From Planctomycetota bacterium (GTDB lineage Bacteria; Planctomycetota; J058): a stretch of DNA of 54,672 bases. This document shows, one piece after another, positions 34,059-42,913 of the stretch (position 1 is its first letter; every line of letters begins with the position of its first letter). Below the pieces are notes generated by a model. It had not been told where the DNA came from. It saw only the letters and a list, made by a program, of their open reading frames with translations, and made no database searches. A program made the translations under genes and the position numbers. Where the stretch lies: assembly GCA_019636275.1 (NCBI GenBank), contig JAHBXY010000049.1, forward strand, positions 1 through 54,672, given 5' to 3'.

Positions 34059-35963
34059 TCAACGACCCAGCCGGTCGAGCTCGGCGCGCGCCTCCGACGC
34101 GAGCGGGTCGTCCGCGTCCGCCGGGAGGCCCCGCAGGGCGGCGCGGAGGTCCGCCGCGGCGGCTGCCGGGTCGGTCACGCGCCGGGCCAGGCCGCGCAGC
34201 GCCAGGGCGCGGGGGGTCCCCGGCGCGAGGCCGAGGCAGCGGCTCGCGTCCTCGGCGGCGCCGGTCGGGTCACCCAGGCGCAGGCGCGCCTCGGCCCGGA
34301 GCAACCACGCGGACGCCAGGTCGCCGTCGAGCGCCACGCCGCGGTCGAGGTCGGCCCGCGCATCCGCCCAGCGGCCGGCCAGGAGCCGGGCGTGGCCTCG
34401 GATGCACCAGCTCCCCGCCGCCTCCGGCTCCGTCTGCACGGCCCGGTCGGCGGCGGCCTCCGCCGCGGCCGCGTCGCGCAGGTCGAGGTGCGCCAGCGCC
34501 AGCTCGCGCCAGGTCCAGGCGTCCGGCGCGAGCTCCGCCGCGCGCGCGAGGTCCGCCGCCGCACCGGCCGCATCGCCCAGGGCGCGGCGGGCCTGGCCGC
34601 GGACGCACAGCGCGCTCACGCCGTCCGGCTCGAGCTCGAGCGTCCGGGTGGCCGCGGCGACCGCGCCCTCGTGGTCGCCGCTGACGACCCGCACGTGGGC
34701 GAGCGACAGGTGCGTCGTCGGGACGTCCGGGCCGAGGGCGACCCCGCGCGCGGCGTCCTCGAGCGCGCCGGCCAGGTCGCCCGTCCGGGCGCGGGCCAGC
34801 GCCCGCGTCGACCAGGCCTCGCAGAAGGCGGGCGCGTCGCCGACCGCCCGGTCGAGGTGCGCCAGGGCGGCGGGGACGTCGCCCTGGTTCAGGCGCCCGG
34901 CCGCGGCGCGCGTCCGCGTCCGGCCGTCGCCGGGACGCAGGGCCAGGGCCCGCTCGAAGCGCTCGACGGCGAGGTCCATCGCGCCGCGCCGCTCGGCGAC
35001 GTCGCCCAGGAGGACCCAGCTCGTGGCCAGGCCGCCGTCGAGCTCGAGCGCCCGCAGGGCCGCGGCCTCCGCCGCGGCCTCGTCGCCCGCCGTGAGCCGC
35101 GCCTGCCCCAGGTCGTCCCAGGCCACCGCGCTCGGGGCCAGCTCCAGGGCCCGCCCGAGGTCGCCCAGCGCGCCGGCGTGGTCGCCCCGGGCGCTGCGCA
35201 GGAGCCCGCGCACGCGCCAGCCGAGCGGCTGGCGCGGGTCCAGGATCACGAGCCGCTCGGCGTCGGCCAGCGCCCCGGCCCGGTCGCCCCGGACCAGGCG
35301 CACCTGCGCTCGGCAGGCCAGAACGCTGGGGTCGTCCGGCGCCACGGCCCAGGCCCGCTCGGCGAGCTCCAGCGCGCCGTCCAGGTCGCCCTGGCCCCGG
35401 CGGAGCTCGGCCGCGGTCACCAGGGCCATGACGGAGGTGGGGTCGAGCGCGAGGGCGCGCTCGATGTCGACCTGCGCGCCCGCCGCCTCGCCGAGCAGGC
35501 GCCGCGCGTCGGCGCGCAGCCGCCAGGCGGCCGCGAGGTCCGGGGCGAGCTCGAGCGCGCGGGTGGCGTGCGCCGCCGCCGCGGCGTGGTCGCCGCGCTG
35601 CCAGCGCGCGGCGCTCAGGGTCACCCACACCGACGGATCCTCGGGGGCGCGGCGGGCCGCCTCGCCGACGTCGTCGATCCCGTCAGGGTCCCCGAGCGCC
35701 ATGCGCGCCTGACCGCGGACGAGCCAGGCGGCCGCGTCGTCGGGCGTCGCCGCGAGCGCCTCGTCGGCCAGGCGGCGGGCCGCCGCGCGCTCTCCCTGCG
35801 CGAAGAGGCGCCGCGCCTCCTCCACCGTCGCCGTCGCGGCCGTCGTCGACGTGGACTCGGCCGGGGACGCCGGCTCTCCCGCTCCGGGCGCGGCCACGGC
35901 CGTCGGGGCGGTGGCCGCGCGGCCGGGGCGACGGCGTCCGGCAGCAGGCCGGCTGGCGGCCAC
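34059..35963 (-). CDS. TPR-repeat protein, probably the C-terminal part of the adjacent kinase
   Basis: The frame gives 634 residues from GTG 35963. After about 50 low-complexity residues there are roughly 16-17 tetratricopeptide repeats of 34 residues (for example AWLVRGQARMALGDPDG, AALGDLGRALELAPSA), built for protein-protein contacts, ending LASEARAELDRLGR. There is no signal or membrane helix. The start codon lacks a ribosome site, and the kinase reading frame ends just upstream in a different frame. Base-composition by codon position indicates kinase frame, third frame (about 36020-35920), then this frame. I therefore think one kinase-TPR gene is broken here. Confidence 0.75.
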   Translation of the reverse strand: MAASRPAAGRRRPGRAATAPTAVAAPGAGEPASPAESTSTTAATATVEEARRLFAQGERAAARRLADEALAATPDDAAAWLVRGQARMALGDPDGIDDVGEAARRAPEDPSVWVTLSAARWQRGDHAAAAAHATRALELAPDLAAAWRLRADARRLLGEAAGAQVDIERALALDPTSVMALVTAAELRRGQGDLDGALELAERAWAVAPDDPSVLACRAQVRLVRGDRAGALADAERLVILDPRQPLGWRVRGLLRSARGDHAGALGDLGRALELAPSAVAWDDLGQARLTAGDEAAAEAAALRALELDGGLATSWVLLGDVAERRGAMDLAVERFERALALRPGDGRTRTRAAAGRLNQGDVPAALAHLDRAVGDAPAFCEAWSTRALARARTGDLAGALEDAARGVALGPDVPTTHLSLAHVRVVSGDHEGAVAAATRTLELEPDGVSALCVRGQARRALGDAAGAAADLARAAELAPDAWTWRELALAHLDLRDAAAAEAAADRAVQTEPEAAGSWCIRGHARLLAGRWADARADLDRGVALDGDLASAWLLRAEARLRLGDPTGAAEDASRCLGLAPGTPRALALRGLARRVTDPAAAAADLRAALRGLPADADDPLASEARAELDRLGR

Positions 35964-36867
35964 GAGTTGCGTAGCGCCATCGCCGCGGCGGCCACGCTCG
36001 GCGAGCGCAGCGACGTGGCGCCGCCCCCGTCTCGGTGCCCCGCCGCCCGGGCGCCCCCGAGAGCCAGCGGCCGAGCTCGCGCGCGACGGCCCCGGCGGAC
36101 GCCGGTCGGTCGGCGGGCCGCTTCGCCAGGCAGCGCAGGACCAGCGCGTCGAGCGCCGGGTCGACCTCCCGCCGCAGCGCCGAGGGCGGCCGGGGCGGCT
36201 GGCTGGTGGTGGCCACCATCAAGGCCGGCAGCTCCGCCTCGACGAAGGGCGGCAGCCCGGTGAGCGCGGCGTAGAACGTCGCGCCCAGCCCGTAGACGTC
36301 GGTGGCGCGGCCCACCTCCTCGCGCTGGCCCGTCACCTGCTCCGGCGCCCAGTAGCCCGGCGAGCCCATGACCGCCCCGGTCCGCGTCAGCCGCGCGTGC
36401 CCCTCGTCGAGCAGGGCGGCCAGGCCGAAGTCGCCCAGGCGCGGCGGGCCGCCGTCCGCGGGGAGGAGCACGTTCGACGGCTTCACGTCGCGGTGCAGGA
36501 CGCCCTGCGCGTGCGCGTGCTCGAGCCCGCGCGCGAGGTCGCGCGCCAGCCGCGCCGCCTCGGCCAGCGGGAGCGGGCCCTCGGCCGCCAGGCGGTCCTC
36601 GAGGGACCGGCCCTCCACCAGCTCCATGGCCAGCCACGGCGCGCCCTGGGCGACCCCCGCGTCGAGCACGCGGACCACGTTCTCGTGCACGAGGCGCGAC
36701 AGCGCGTGGGCCTCGCGGGCGAGGCGCTGGGCCGGCGCGCCGTCGCGCCCGAGGAGCACCTTGACCGCCACCACGGCGCCCGTCCGGGGGTCGACCGCGC
36801 GCAGGACGCGGCCCATCCCGCCCTGCCCGAGCTGACCCTGGACGACGTAGGGCCCGACGCGCTGCAC
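35683..36867 (-). CDS. Hanks-type Ser/Thr protein kinase, frame broken after the kinase domain
   Basis: From GTG 36867 the kinase domain is complete: LGQGGMG (13-19), VAVKVL (Lys 36), HRDVKPSN, LGDFGLA, SPGYWAPEQ, a C-lobe ending ARELGRWLSG near residue 275 (about 36040). The remaining 120 residues in this frame are Arg/Pro-rich and have A/T bases at third positions, so they are probably not native. The likely native protein continues into the TPR frame (34059-35963). CATCCT lies 6 nt before the GTG, again suggesting leaderless transcription. The promoter region is shared with the divergent gene at 36921. Confidence 0.85.
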   Translation of the reverse strand: MQRVGPYVVQGQLGQGGMGRVLRAVDPRTGAVVAVKVLLGRDGAPAQRLAREAHALSRLVHENVVRVLDAGVAQGAPWLAMELVEGRSLEDRLAAEGPLPLAEAARLARDLARGLEHAHAQGVLHRDVKPSNVLLPADGGPPRLGDFGLAALLDEGHARLTRTGAVMGSPGYWAPEQVTGQREEVGRATDVYGLGATFYAALTGLPPFVEAELPALMVATTSQPPRPPSALRREVDPALDALVLRCLAKRPADRPASAGAVARELGRWLSGAPGRRGTETGAAPRRCARRAWPPRRWRYATRGRQPACCRTPSPRPRGHRPDGRGRARSGRAGVPGRVHVDDGRDGDGGGGAAPLRAGRARGGPPPGRRGARGDARRRGRLARPRSGAHGARGP

Positions 36868-36873
36868 GGAGGC

Positions 36874-36879
36874 AGGATG
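36874..36879 (-). promoter_or_regulatory. Candidate -10 hexamer of the kinase gene
   Basis: CATCCT on the minus strand is 6 nt before GTG 36867. The fit to TANNNT is imperfect, but the spacing equals the other leaderless candidates. Confidence 0.3.
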
Positions 36880-36908
36880 CCCCTCGCGAGGAGGCCGCGC
36901 CAGGCAGG

Positions 36909-36914
36909 TAGGAT
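36909..36914 (+). promoter_or_regulatory. Candidate -10 element TAGGAT of a leaderless gene
   Basis: TAGGAT is followed by exactly 6 nt and GTG 36921. It is back-to-back with the kinase promoter candidate 30 nt away on the other strand. Confidence 0.5.
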
Positions 36915-36920
36915 CGCGGC

Positions 36921-37232
36921 GTGCCGCGCGCCGAGGTGCTGCTCGATGGGGTCACCTACCTGGCGGTCGAGCGCGCGCCCGTCGTCCGGCACGTCGACGT
37001 CGACGACCCGCCCTCGCCCACGGCCGCCGAGCGGGCGCTCGCCTCGGCGCTCGCAGGACTGACGGGCGCCGACGCCCGCCTGCGCGCCGGCTTCGCCGCG
37101 GTCCGCTTCGCCGACGACGGGCCGACCTACCTGTTCTCGTTCCAGGCGCGCGAGGTCGGCGGCTTCGAGGTGACCTACGCCGGTGAGGACCCCTCGCCGG
37201 GCGGGGCGTCGCCTCCCTCCGACGGCGGCTGA
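36921..37232 (+). CDS. Hypothetical protein, 103 residues
   Basis: The small acidic/hydrophobic protein has strands such as EVLLDGVTYLAVERAP, PTYLFSFQAREVGGFEV and a central helix AAERALASALAGLTGADARL. The last 15 residues are Gly/Ser/Pro-rich. There is no signal peptide. Its codon-position pattern is that of a real gene, and it has its own promoter candidate. Its 3' end overlaps the convergent membrane-protein gene by 58 nt. Family not recognised. Confidence 0.65.
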   Translation: MPRAEVLLDGVTYLAVERAPVVRHVDVDDPPSPTAAERALASALAGLTGADARLRAGFAAVRFADDGPTYLFSFQAREVGGFEVTYAGEDPSPGGASPPSDGG

Positions 37233-37618
37233 GCCGCCGCTCGCGCCGCCTGCAGCCGATCGAGCGGCCAGCCGACGAGGACGCCCACGCCGCCGTAGAC
37301 GACGGCGTAGCAGAGCGGGCGCAGGGCCGCGGCCCACAGGCCGTCGAGGTGCTCCTGCGTGAGGCCCACGAGCGCCTGCAGCGCGCGGTCGAGCCCCCGG
37401 TTGACCCAGGCCACCGCCTCGAGCGGCATGAGCATGGCGTCGGGCAGGCCGCCGGCGCGGGCCACGGTCAGGGCGATCGGCGCGAGGAGGAACAGGAGCC
37501 CGACGCGCCGCCGCCAGGCCGTCCGGCTGGCGCGCGCCTGCCGGCGCGCCCAGCGCCACACCTTGAAGGCGACCACGAGCACGACGAGGTTGGCGAGCAA
37601 CTCCACGCTAATCCTCAT
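37175..37618 (-). CDS. Small membrane protein coupled to the metallopeptidase/ATP-grasp gene
   Basis: The 147-residue protein starts at ATG 37618 inside the upstream gene (11-nt overlap, ATGAGGATTAG), so it is probably co-translated. Hydrophobic segments lie at about residues 5-18, 40-56 and 100-117, separated by a strongly basic loop (RWARRQARASRTAWRRR) and an amphipathic helix. A Pro/Gly-rich tail ends the protein. No family is recognised. The coupling suggests it anchors or works with the large upstream enzyme. Confidence 0.7.
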   Translation of the reverse strand: MRISVELLANLVVLVVAFKVWRWARRQARASRTAWRRRVGLLFLLAPIALTVARAGGLPDAMLMPLEAVAWVNRGLDRALQALVGLTQEHLDGLWAAALRPLCYAVVYGGVGVLVGWPLDRLQAARAAAQPPSEGGDAPPGEGSSPA

Positions 37619-39968
37619 CCTCGGGCGGCGGCGGCAGCGCGAGCACCGGGACGGCGCGCTCCGACGACGCCATGGAGATCACCAGCTCCTGCGAGGCCCA
37701 GGCCTGGAAGCCGGCGAGCGCCCCGCCGAACATGTACTCGCCCAGATGCAGATGCTGGGGGACCGCCTCGACGCGCCCGCCGCGCGGCAAGACGAACGTG
37801 CGCGTGGGCGCGGCCACCTGCTCCTGCACGATGTGCGTGCCGTCGAGCCGCTGCGCCACCTCGCGCGCCCACACGTCGGGCGGCGTCTCGGCCCCGAGGA
37901 GCACGCCGCGTCCCTCGAAGCTCTGCGCCGGCTTGAGCACGAGGTCCTCGCGCCGCTCGACGACGAGCCGCTCGAGGTCGTGCAGCTCGCCGCCGTAGAG
38001 GGCCCTCTCGGGGCGCAGGACGCGCGTCCAGGGCACGTGCGCGTCGATCATCGCGCGCTCGGCGTAGGTGAAGTGGTCGCGCCAGCGCTCGTCGGTGAGG
38101 AAGGCGAAGAGCTTCTTGCTGTGCGCCACGTCGCCGCGGAACGAGCCGACCATGACCACGGCGCGGTCGCGGTAGGCGCGCGCCAGCGGCTCGAGGGCCG
38201 GCGCGCGGCTCAGCCAGTCGAGCGTCGTCAAGCGCCGGTAGACGAGGTCGATCGGCGCCCCGCGCGCGAGCAGCCGGCCGCCCTCGTAGACGAGCTCGCC
38301 CGGGTCGACGACGACCGTGTCGAGCCCGTGGGCGCGGAAGTCGGCCTGCAGGTCGAAGAACTCGGCCTCCGTGGGCACGCCGGTCCAGTCGACGATCGCC
38401 AGCCGCCCCGGCAGCTCCCCGGCCCGGGCGTGGCGCGCCTCGCGCCACGCGTCGAGGAGCGCCTCGCGCAGCCGCTCGCGCAACGGTAGGGCGCGCGCGC
38501 GGTGCCGGCGCAGCGCCTCGCGCCCGGGCCCCACCTCGAGGGCCAGCCGCCCGAGCCGCTCGGAGAGCGACATGCCGGCCGTGCCGTTGGTGTTCAGCTC
38601 GAGGAAGCGCAGGTGCTTGCCGTCCCAGAAGGAGTCGAAGCGCGCCACGTTGACGTGGCGGCGGTAGCCGGGGTCGACGAGGACGAGCTCCTCGAGGTGC
38701 GGCGGGAAGCCGAAGTAGGCGCGCGCCTCGGGGTCGGCCAGGTAGATGTCGACGACCTTCTCGACGACCCGCAGCAGCCGCCGGGCCACCCAGCCGATCG
38801 CGTGCAGGTCGCGCTGCGAGAGCACGAGCGGGAAGGGCTGCACCTCGTAGGGCGCCCCGGCGTAGAGCAGCCCCGCCTCGCCCACCGCGACCTGCAAGGC
38901 GTCGGCGCCGGCGGCGGCCGCCGCCGGGTCGTCGTCGAGGGCGGCGACCAGGTCGCGGTAGACGCGGCGCACCGGGCGCGGCAGGAGCGGCAGCTCCGGC
39001 ATCGACGGCCCCTCGAGCGGCTGGACGCCCGAGGTCAGGGCCGCCGGCGTCGCGGCCGGCCGCACCGCGCGCGCCGGGCCGCGCCCGGAGAGGAACTCGC
39101 CCAGGAACGGGCCCAGGAACCGGTCGAGGAGGGCGCGCGCCGGCATGGCCAGGAGGGCGTCGGGCCGCTCGTGCTCGAGCGCGTGACGCCCCAGGTGGAA
39201 GCCGAAGTAGTAGTCGCAGCAGGCGGGCGCCCCCTGGCAGACGGCGTGCTCGCGGTAGAAGGTGCGGTAGTCCTCGCCCGCGTCGATCGCCCGGCGCATG
39301 CGGTCGGCGATCACCTGCCGGTGCTCCTCGCACCAGGTGTTCTCCGCCGGCTCGAAGTAGACGTAGCGCTCGGGCGGCCGGCCCGGGTAGACCGCCTCCG
39401 AGATCGCCGTCGCCAGGGCCTCGCTCACCAGATGCTCGCGGAACGGATAGCGGGCCACGAAGTCGTCGTGGCTCATCTCCGGCCACCCGCCGTAGTCGGC
39501 GAGCACGGCGCGCGACGGGTCGCGCACGGCGTGGCTGAACTCGTGGGCGAGGATCACCTCGAAGTGGTCGGCGTGGGCGAGGTTCGACTTGTGGTCGAGG
39601 CCGACGAAGATGGTGTTGCGCCCGCGCTCGAAGCGGCTGTAGCCCTCGGGCGCGCCCAGGCCGACGACGAGGACGACCGTGTTCGTCGGCCGGACGCCCA
39701 CGACCTCGGCGAAGCGGTCGAGGACCGCCTCGGCCCGGCGCGCGAAGCCCTGCGCGGCGACCTTCTCCGCCACGTCGTGGGCCTCGGCCAGCGTGGGGGC
39801 GCGGCGCGTCCCCGACCACAGGTGCGTGAAGTCGTGCAGCATGGGCGAGAGCGGGCCGCCCTGGTACTGGTCGTCGAGCCAGCTCCAGAACGCGGCCTTG
39901 AACTGCGCCTCGCTCCGCGCCTGCCGCACCATGGCGGCGAACTCGGGCAGCAGGTCGACGACGGGCAC
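37608..39968 (-). CDS. Fusion of a zinc metallopeptidase-like domain with a circularly permuted-type ATP-grasp domain
   Basis: The 786-residue protein starts at GTG 39968 with GGAGG 7-8 nt upstream. The N-terminal part (about 1-330) contains ILAHEFSHAVRD (HEFSH at 142-146), preceded by DHKSNLAHADHF. It has the look of DUF2268-type peptidases, with later Cys-rich AVCQGAPACCDYYFGFHLGRH. The C-terminal part (about 350-786) resembles glutathionylspermidine synthase and related permuted ATP-grasp enzymes: FLELNTNGTAGMSLSERL, then DLVLKPAQSFEGRGVLLG. Such enzymes form or break amide bonds, so a ligase plus peptidase in one chain recalls bifunctional synthetase/amidases. Domain names are inferred from motifs only. 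Confidence 0.75.
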   Translation of the reverse strand: MPVVDLLPEFAAMVRQARSEAQFKAAFWSWLDDQYQGGPLSPMLHDFTHLWSGTRRAPTLAEAHDVAEKVAAQGFARRAEAVLDRFAEVVGVRPTNTVVLVVGLGAPEGYSRFERGRNTIFVGLDHKSNLAHADHFEVILAHEFSHAVRDPSRAVLADYGGWPEMSHDDFVARYPFREHLVSEALATAISEAVYPGRPPERYVYFEPAENTWCEEHRQVIADRMRRAIDAGEDYRTFYREHAVCQGAPACCDYYFGFHLGRHALEHERPDALLAMPARALLDRFLGPFLGEFLSGRGPARAVRPAATPAALTSGVQPLEGPSMPELPLLPRPVRRVYRDLVAALDDDPAAAAAGADALQVAVGEAGLLYAGAPYEVQPFPLVLSQRDLHAIGWVARRLLRVVEKVVDIYLADPEARAYFGFPPHLEELVLVDPGYRRHVNVARFDSFWDGKHLRFLELNTNGTAGMSLSERLGRLALEVGPGREALRRHRARALPLRERLREALLDAWREARHARAGELPGRLAIVDWTGVPTEAEFFDLQADFRAHGLDTVVVDPGELVYEGGRLLARGAPIDLVYRRLTTLDWLSRAPALEPLARAYRDRAVVMVGSFRGDVAHSKKLFAFLTDERWRDHFTYAERAMIDAHVPWTRVLRPERALYGGELHDLERLVVERREDLVLKPAQSFEGRGVLLGAETPPDVWAREVAQRLDGTHIVQEQVAAPTRTFVLPRGGRVEAVPQHLHLGEYMFGGALAGFQAWASQELVISMASSERAVPVLALPPPPEDED

Positions 39969-40035
39969 GACGGAGCCTCCGGAGGGGGGGCGGCCAATGT
40001 ACTCCCTCCACCCCCGGTCGCGGACGCCCGGGCGA

Positions 40036-40041
40036 TAGGAT
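40036..40041 (+). promoter_or_regulatory. Candidate -10 element TAGGAT of the ABC transporter operon
   Basis: TAGGAT lies 11 nt before ATG 40053, giving a leader of only a few nucleotides. Confidence 0.45.
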
Positions 40042-40052
40042 CTGCCCCCAGC

Positions 40053-40814
40053 ATGAGCGGACCGGTGCCGGACCCCGAGCTGCAGGTCGACGACCTCGTG
40101 AAGCACTACCGCGGCGTGAAGGCCGTGGACGGCGTCAGCTTCGAGGTGCGCCCGGGCGAGGTCGTGGGCCTCCTCGGCCCCAACGGCGCCGGCAAGACGA
40201 CGACCCTGCGCATGATCGCCGGGATCCTCACCCCCACGAGCGGGCGGGTGCTCGTCGGCGGCCACGACGTGCGCCACGACCCGCTGCGCGCCAAGCACCG
40301 GGTCGGGTTCCTCTCCGGCGACACCCAGCTCTACCAGCGGCTCTCCCCGCGCGAGGTCCTGCGCTACTTCGGCCGCCTCTACGGGCTGACGGGCGCCGCG
40401 CTCGAGGGTCGGATCGAGCGGCTGGTGGCCGAGCTCGAGATGGGCGCCTTCGCCGACCGGGCCTGCGGTACGCTCTCCTCGGGGCAGCGGCAGCGGGCGA
40501 ACATCGCCCGGGCCTTCCTGCACGCGCCGGCGCTCCTCGTGCTCGACGAGCCGACCACGGCGCTCGACGTGATCTCCGGCCAGTTCATCGTCGAGGCGAT
40601 CCGGCGCGAGCGGGCGGCCGGGCGCGCGGTGCTCTTCTCGACCCACATCATGGGCGAGGCGGAGTACCTGTGCGACCGCCTGGTGCTCATCCTCGGCGGC
40701 CGCGTGGTCGACCAGGGCGCGCTCCCGGACCTGCTCGCGCGCAGCGGGCGCGACAACCTGACCGACGCGTTCCTCTGGCACGCGGGGCGCGCGGGCGCCG
40801 GGGCGGGCGCGTGA
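40053..40814 (+). CDS. ABC transporter ATP-binding protein, NatA-like
   Basis: The 253-residue protein has Walker A GLLGPNGAGKTT (about residues 45-56), the Q-loop region near GFLSGDTQLY, the signature TLSSGQRQRANIARAF, Walker B LLVLDEPTTALD and the switch histidine in FSTHIM. It is a class-3 exporter ATPase of the NatA/CcmA group. The permease gene overlaps by 4 nt. Together they may export sodium, lipid or peptide; NatAB pairs are annotated for Na+ but the substrate is often uncertain. Confidence 0.93.
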   Translation: MSGPVPDPELQVDDLVKHYRGVKAVDGVSFEVRPGEVVGLLGPNGAGKTTTLRMIAGILTPTSGRVLVGGHDVRHDPLRAKHRVGFLSGDTQLYQRLSPREVLRYFGRLYGLTGAALEGRIERLVAELEMGAFADRACGTLSSGQRQRANIARAFLHAPALLVLDEPTTALDVISGQFIVEAIRRERAAGRAVLFSTHIMGEAEYLCDRLVLILGGRVVDQGALPDLLARSGRDNLTDAFLWHAGRAGAGAGA

Positions 40815-42913
40815 GGGCGGGGCTGGTGTGGACCGTCTTCCGCAAGGAGCTCACGGAGACGCTCCGCGACCGCCGCTCGCTGTTCATGCTCGTGGCCCTG
40901 CCGGTGCTGCTCTACCCCCTCCTGCTCCTCGGCTTCTCGAAGGTCGTCCGCACCCAGACCGCCGCGCGCGAGGCGCGCAGCTCCGTCGTGGCCGTGTGGG
41001 GGCCGGCGCCGGCCGACCTCCTGGCCGCGGGCGACGCCCTCGACCCGCGCCCCGGCGCCGGGCTGCCGGCCGCGCTGGGCGAGGCGCTCGTCGCCGGGCA
41101 CCTCGCGCCGCCGACACGCGACGCGCCGAAGCCGGCGGCCGATCCGCTGGCCGACGCCGCCCGGGCGGCGATCAAGGGCGACGTCGACGTCGTCGTCGTG
41201 GCCTGGCCGGGGCTCGCCGAGCGCCTCGACGCGGGCGACCAGGGGCAGGTGACGATCTACCACGACTCGGTGGACGAGGACTCGCGCCACGCTCGCGACC
41301 GGGCCGAGCGGGCGCTCGAGGCCTGGCGGGCGGGGCTCGTCCGCGCGCGCCTCGTCGACCGCGGCCTGCCGGCCGGGTTCGCCCGGGCGGTCGACGTCGT
41401 GACCACGAACGTGGCCTCCGAGGACCGGCGCGCCGGCCAGCGGCTGGGGTCGATCCTGCCCTTCGTGCTCATCGTCATGTCGCTCATGGGCGGCTTCTAC
41501 GCCTCGATCGACCTGACCGCCGGCGAGAAGGAGCGCGGGACCATGCAGACGCTCCTCTGCGCGCCGGTCCTGCCCACCGAGGTGATCGCGGGCAAGTTCC
41601 TCACCGTGTGGGCGATGACCCTGCTCGCCGGCCTGGCGAACATCGGCAGCATCGCCGCCACGCTCTGGCGCGTCGTCCCGGGGGACCCGCTGGGCGTGGG
41701 CCCGGGCGCGCTCGTGGCCGCGTTCCTCCTCTTCCTGCCGGTCTCGTTCACCACGTCGGCCTGCTTCCTGGCGGTGGGCGCCTTCGCGCGCGACTTCAAG
41801 GACGGGCAGAACTTCATCACGCCGGTCTACCTGCTGCTCTCGGTCCCCTCGGGCTTCACGCTCCTGCCCGGGGTCGAGCTCTCGGCGTGGACGGCGTTCG
41901 TGCCGGTGCTGAACATCGCCCTCCTGATCAAGGGCCTGCTCCTGGGCGACGCCACCCCGGACCTGGTGTTCCTGACGCTCGTGTCGTCGGCGCTCTACGC
42001 CGCCCTGGCGCTGGCGCTCGCCGCGCGCGTGTTCCAGCGCGAGCAGGTGCTGCTCGGCGGCCAGGAGCCGCTGTGGGTCACGCTGGGCCTCGAGCGGCGG
42101 ACGGGCCAGACGCCCTCGCCGGTCATGGCGCTCGTGTTCTTCGCCGTGGCGGCCGTGATCATGTTCTACGGCAGCCTGGCGCTCGAGCAGCGCGGGATCC
42201 TCGCCACGCTGCTCGGCGTGCAGCTCGGCTTCATGCTGGCCCCCACGCTCGCCTGGGTCGGCGCCTTCGGCCTCGACGCCCGGCGCACGCTCTCGCTCAG
42301 GCTGCCGACGGCGCGCGGCGCCGCCGCGGCGCTCCTCGTCGGCGTCTCGGCCTGGGCGGTCGTCGCCGGGGTGGTCCTGCGGCTCGTGCCGCAGATGCCC
42401 GAGTCGCTGGTCGAGGGGCTGAAGGACGTCGTGCTCCTCGGCCGCGAGCCCGGCGACGCCGGGGCCCTGGCGCTCGGGCTCCTCGTCGTGGCGCTCGCGC
42501 CCGGCGTGTGCGAGGAGCTGCTCTTCCGCGGCCTCGTCCTCTCGGGGCTGAAGAAGCTGGGCGGCTGGCCGGGGGTCCTCCTCACGGCGATCCTCTTCGG
42601 CCTGGCGCACGCGTCGGTGCACCGCCTCCTGCCGACCGCGCTCCTCGGGGTGGCCTTCGGCTACCTCGTGCTCCGCACGGGCTCGATCGCCGCCGGGATG
42701 CTCGCCCACGCCCTCAACAACGGGATCGCCGTCGTGCTCGTCCACACGCCGGCCGCCGCCGCCTGGCTCGGCGTCGAGGACCCGACGGCGGCCCTGCCCT
42801 GGTCGGTCACGGCCGCCGGCGTGGCCTGCTGCGCCGCGGGCCTGTGGCTCGCGAGCACGCTGCCGCCCCGGTGCGCGGACGAGCCTAGCCGCTCTTCTTC
42901 TTCCGCGCCTTGA
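40811..42913 (+). CDS. ABC-2 permease (NatB-like) fused to a CPBP intramembrane metalloprotease
   Basis: The 700-residue protein starts at GTG 40811. The N-terminal half begins VFRKELTETLRDRRSLFMLV, has a long external loop (about 45-210), then a helical bundle containing LMGGFYASIDLTAGEKERGTMQTLL. Further helices lead to a C-terminal ABI/CPBP domain with VCEELLFRGLVLSGLK (EExxxR, about residue 570), GLAHASVHR and AHALNNG, the three metal/catalytic motifs. The same fusion is known from other bacteria, especially planctomycetes. It could export and cleave a prenylated or peptide substrate. The last residues overlap the convergent WGR gene by 29 nt. Confidence 0.9.
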   Translation: MRAGLVWTVFRKELTETLRDRRSLFMLVALPVLLYPLLLLGFSKVVRTQTAAREARSSVVAVWGPAPADLLAAGDALDPRPGAGLPAALGEALVAGHLAPPTRDAPKPAADPLADAARAAIKGDVDVVVVAWPGLAERLDAGDQGQVTIYHDSVDEDSRHARDRAERALEAWRAGLVRARLVDRGLPAGFARAVDVVTTNVASEDRRAGQRLGSILPFVLIVMSLMGGFYASIDLTAGEKERGTMQTLLCAPVLPTEVIAGKFLTVWAMTLLAGLANIGSIAATLWRVVPGDPLGVGPGALVAAFLLFLPVSFTTSACFLAVGAFARDFKDGQNFITPVYLLLSVPSGFTLLPGVELSAWTAFVPVLNIALLIKGLLLGDATPDLVFLTLVSSALYAALALALAARVFQREQVLLGGQEPLWVTLGLERRTGQTPSPVMALVFFAVAAVIMFYGSLALEQRGILATLLGVQLGFMLAPTLAWVGAFGLDARRTLSLRLPTARGAAAALLVGVSAWAVVAGVVLRLVPQMPESLVEGLKDVVLLGREPGDAGALALGLLVVALAPGVCEELLFRGLVLSGLKKLGGWPGVLLTAILFGLAHASVHRLLPTALLGVAFGYLVLRTGSIAAGMLAHALNNGIAVVLVHTPAAAAWLGVEDPTAALPWSVTAAGVACCAAGLWLASTLPPRCADEPSRSSSSAP

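Noticed and set aside
39969..40781. N-terminal extension of the peptidase/ATP-grasp protein to 1057 residues
   Set aside because: It is antisense to the ABC ATPase gene, and a GGAGG-preceded GTG at 39968 gives a natural start.
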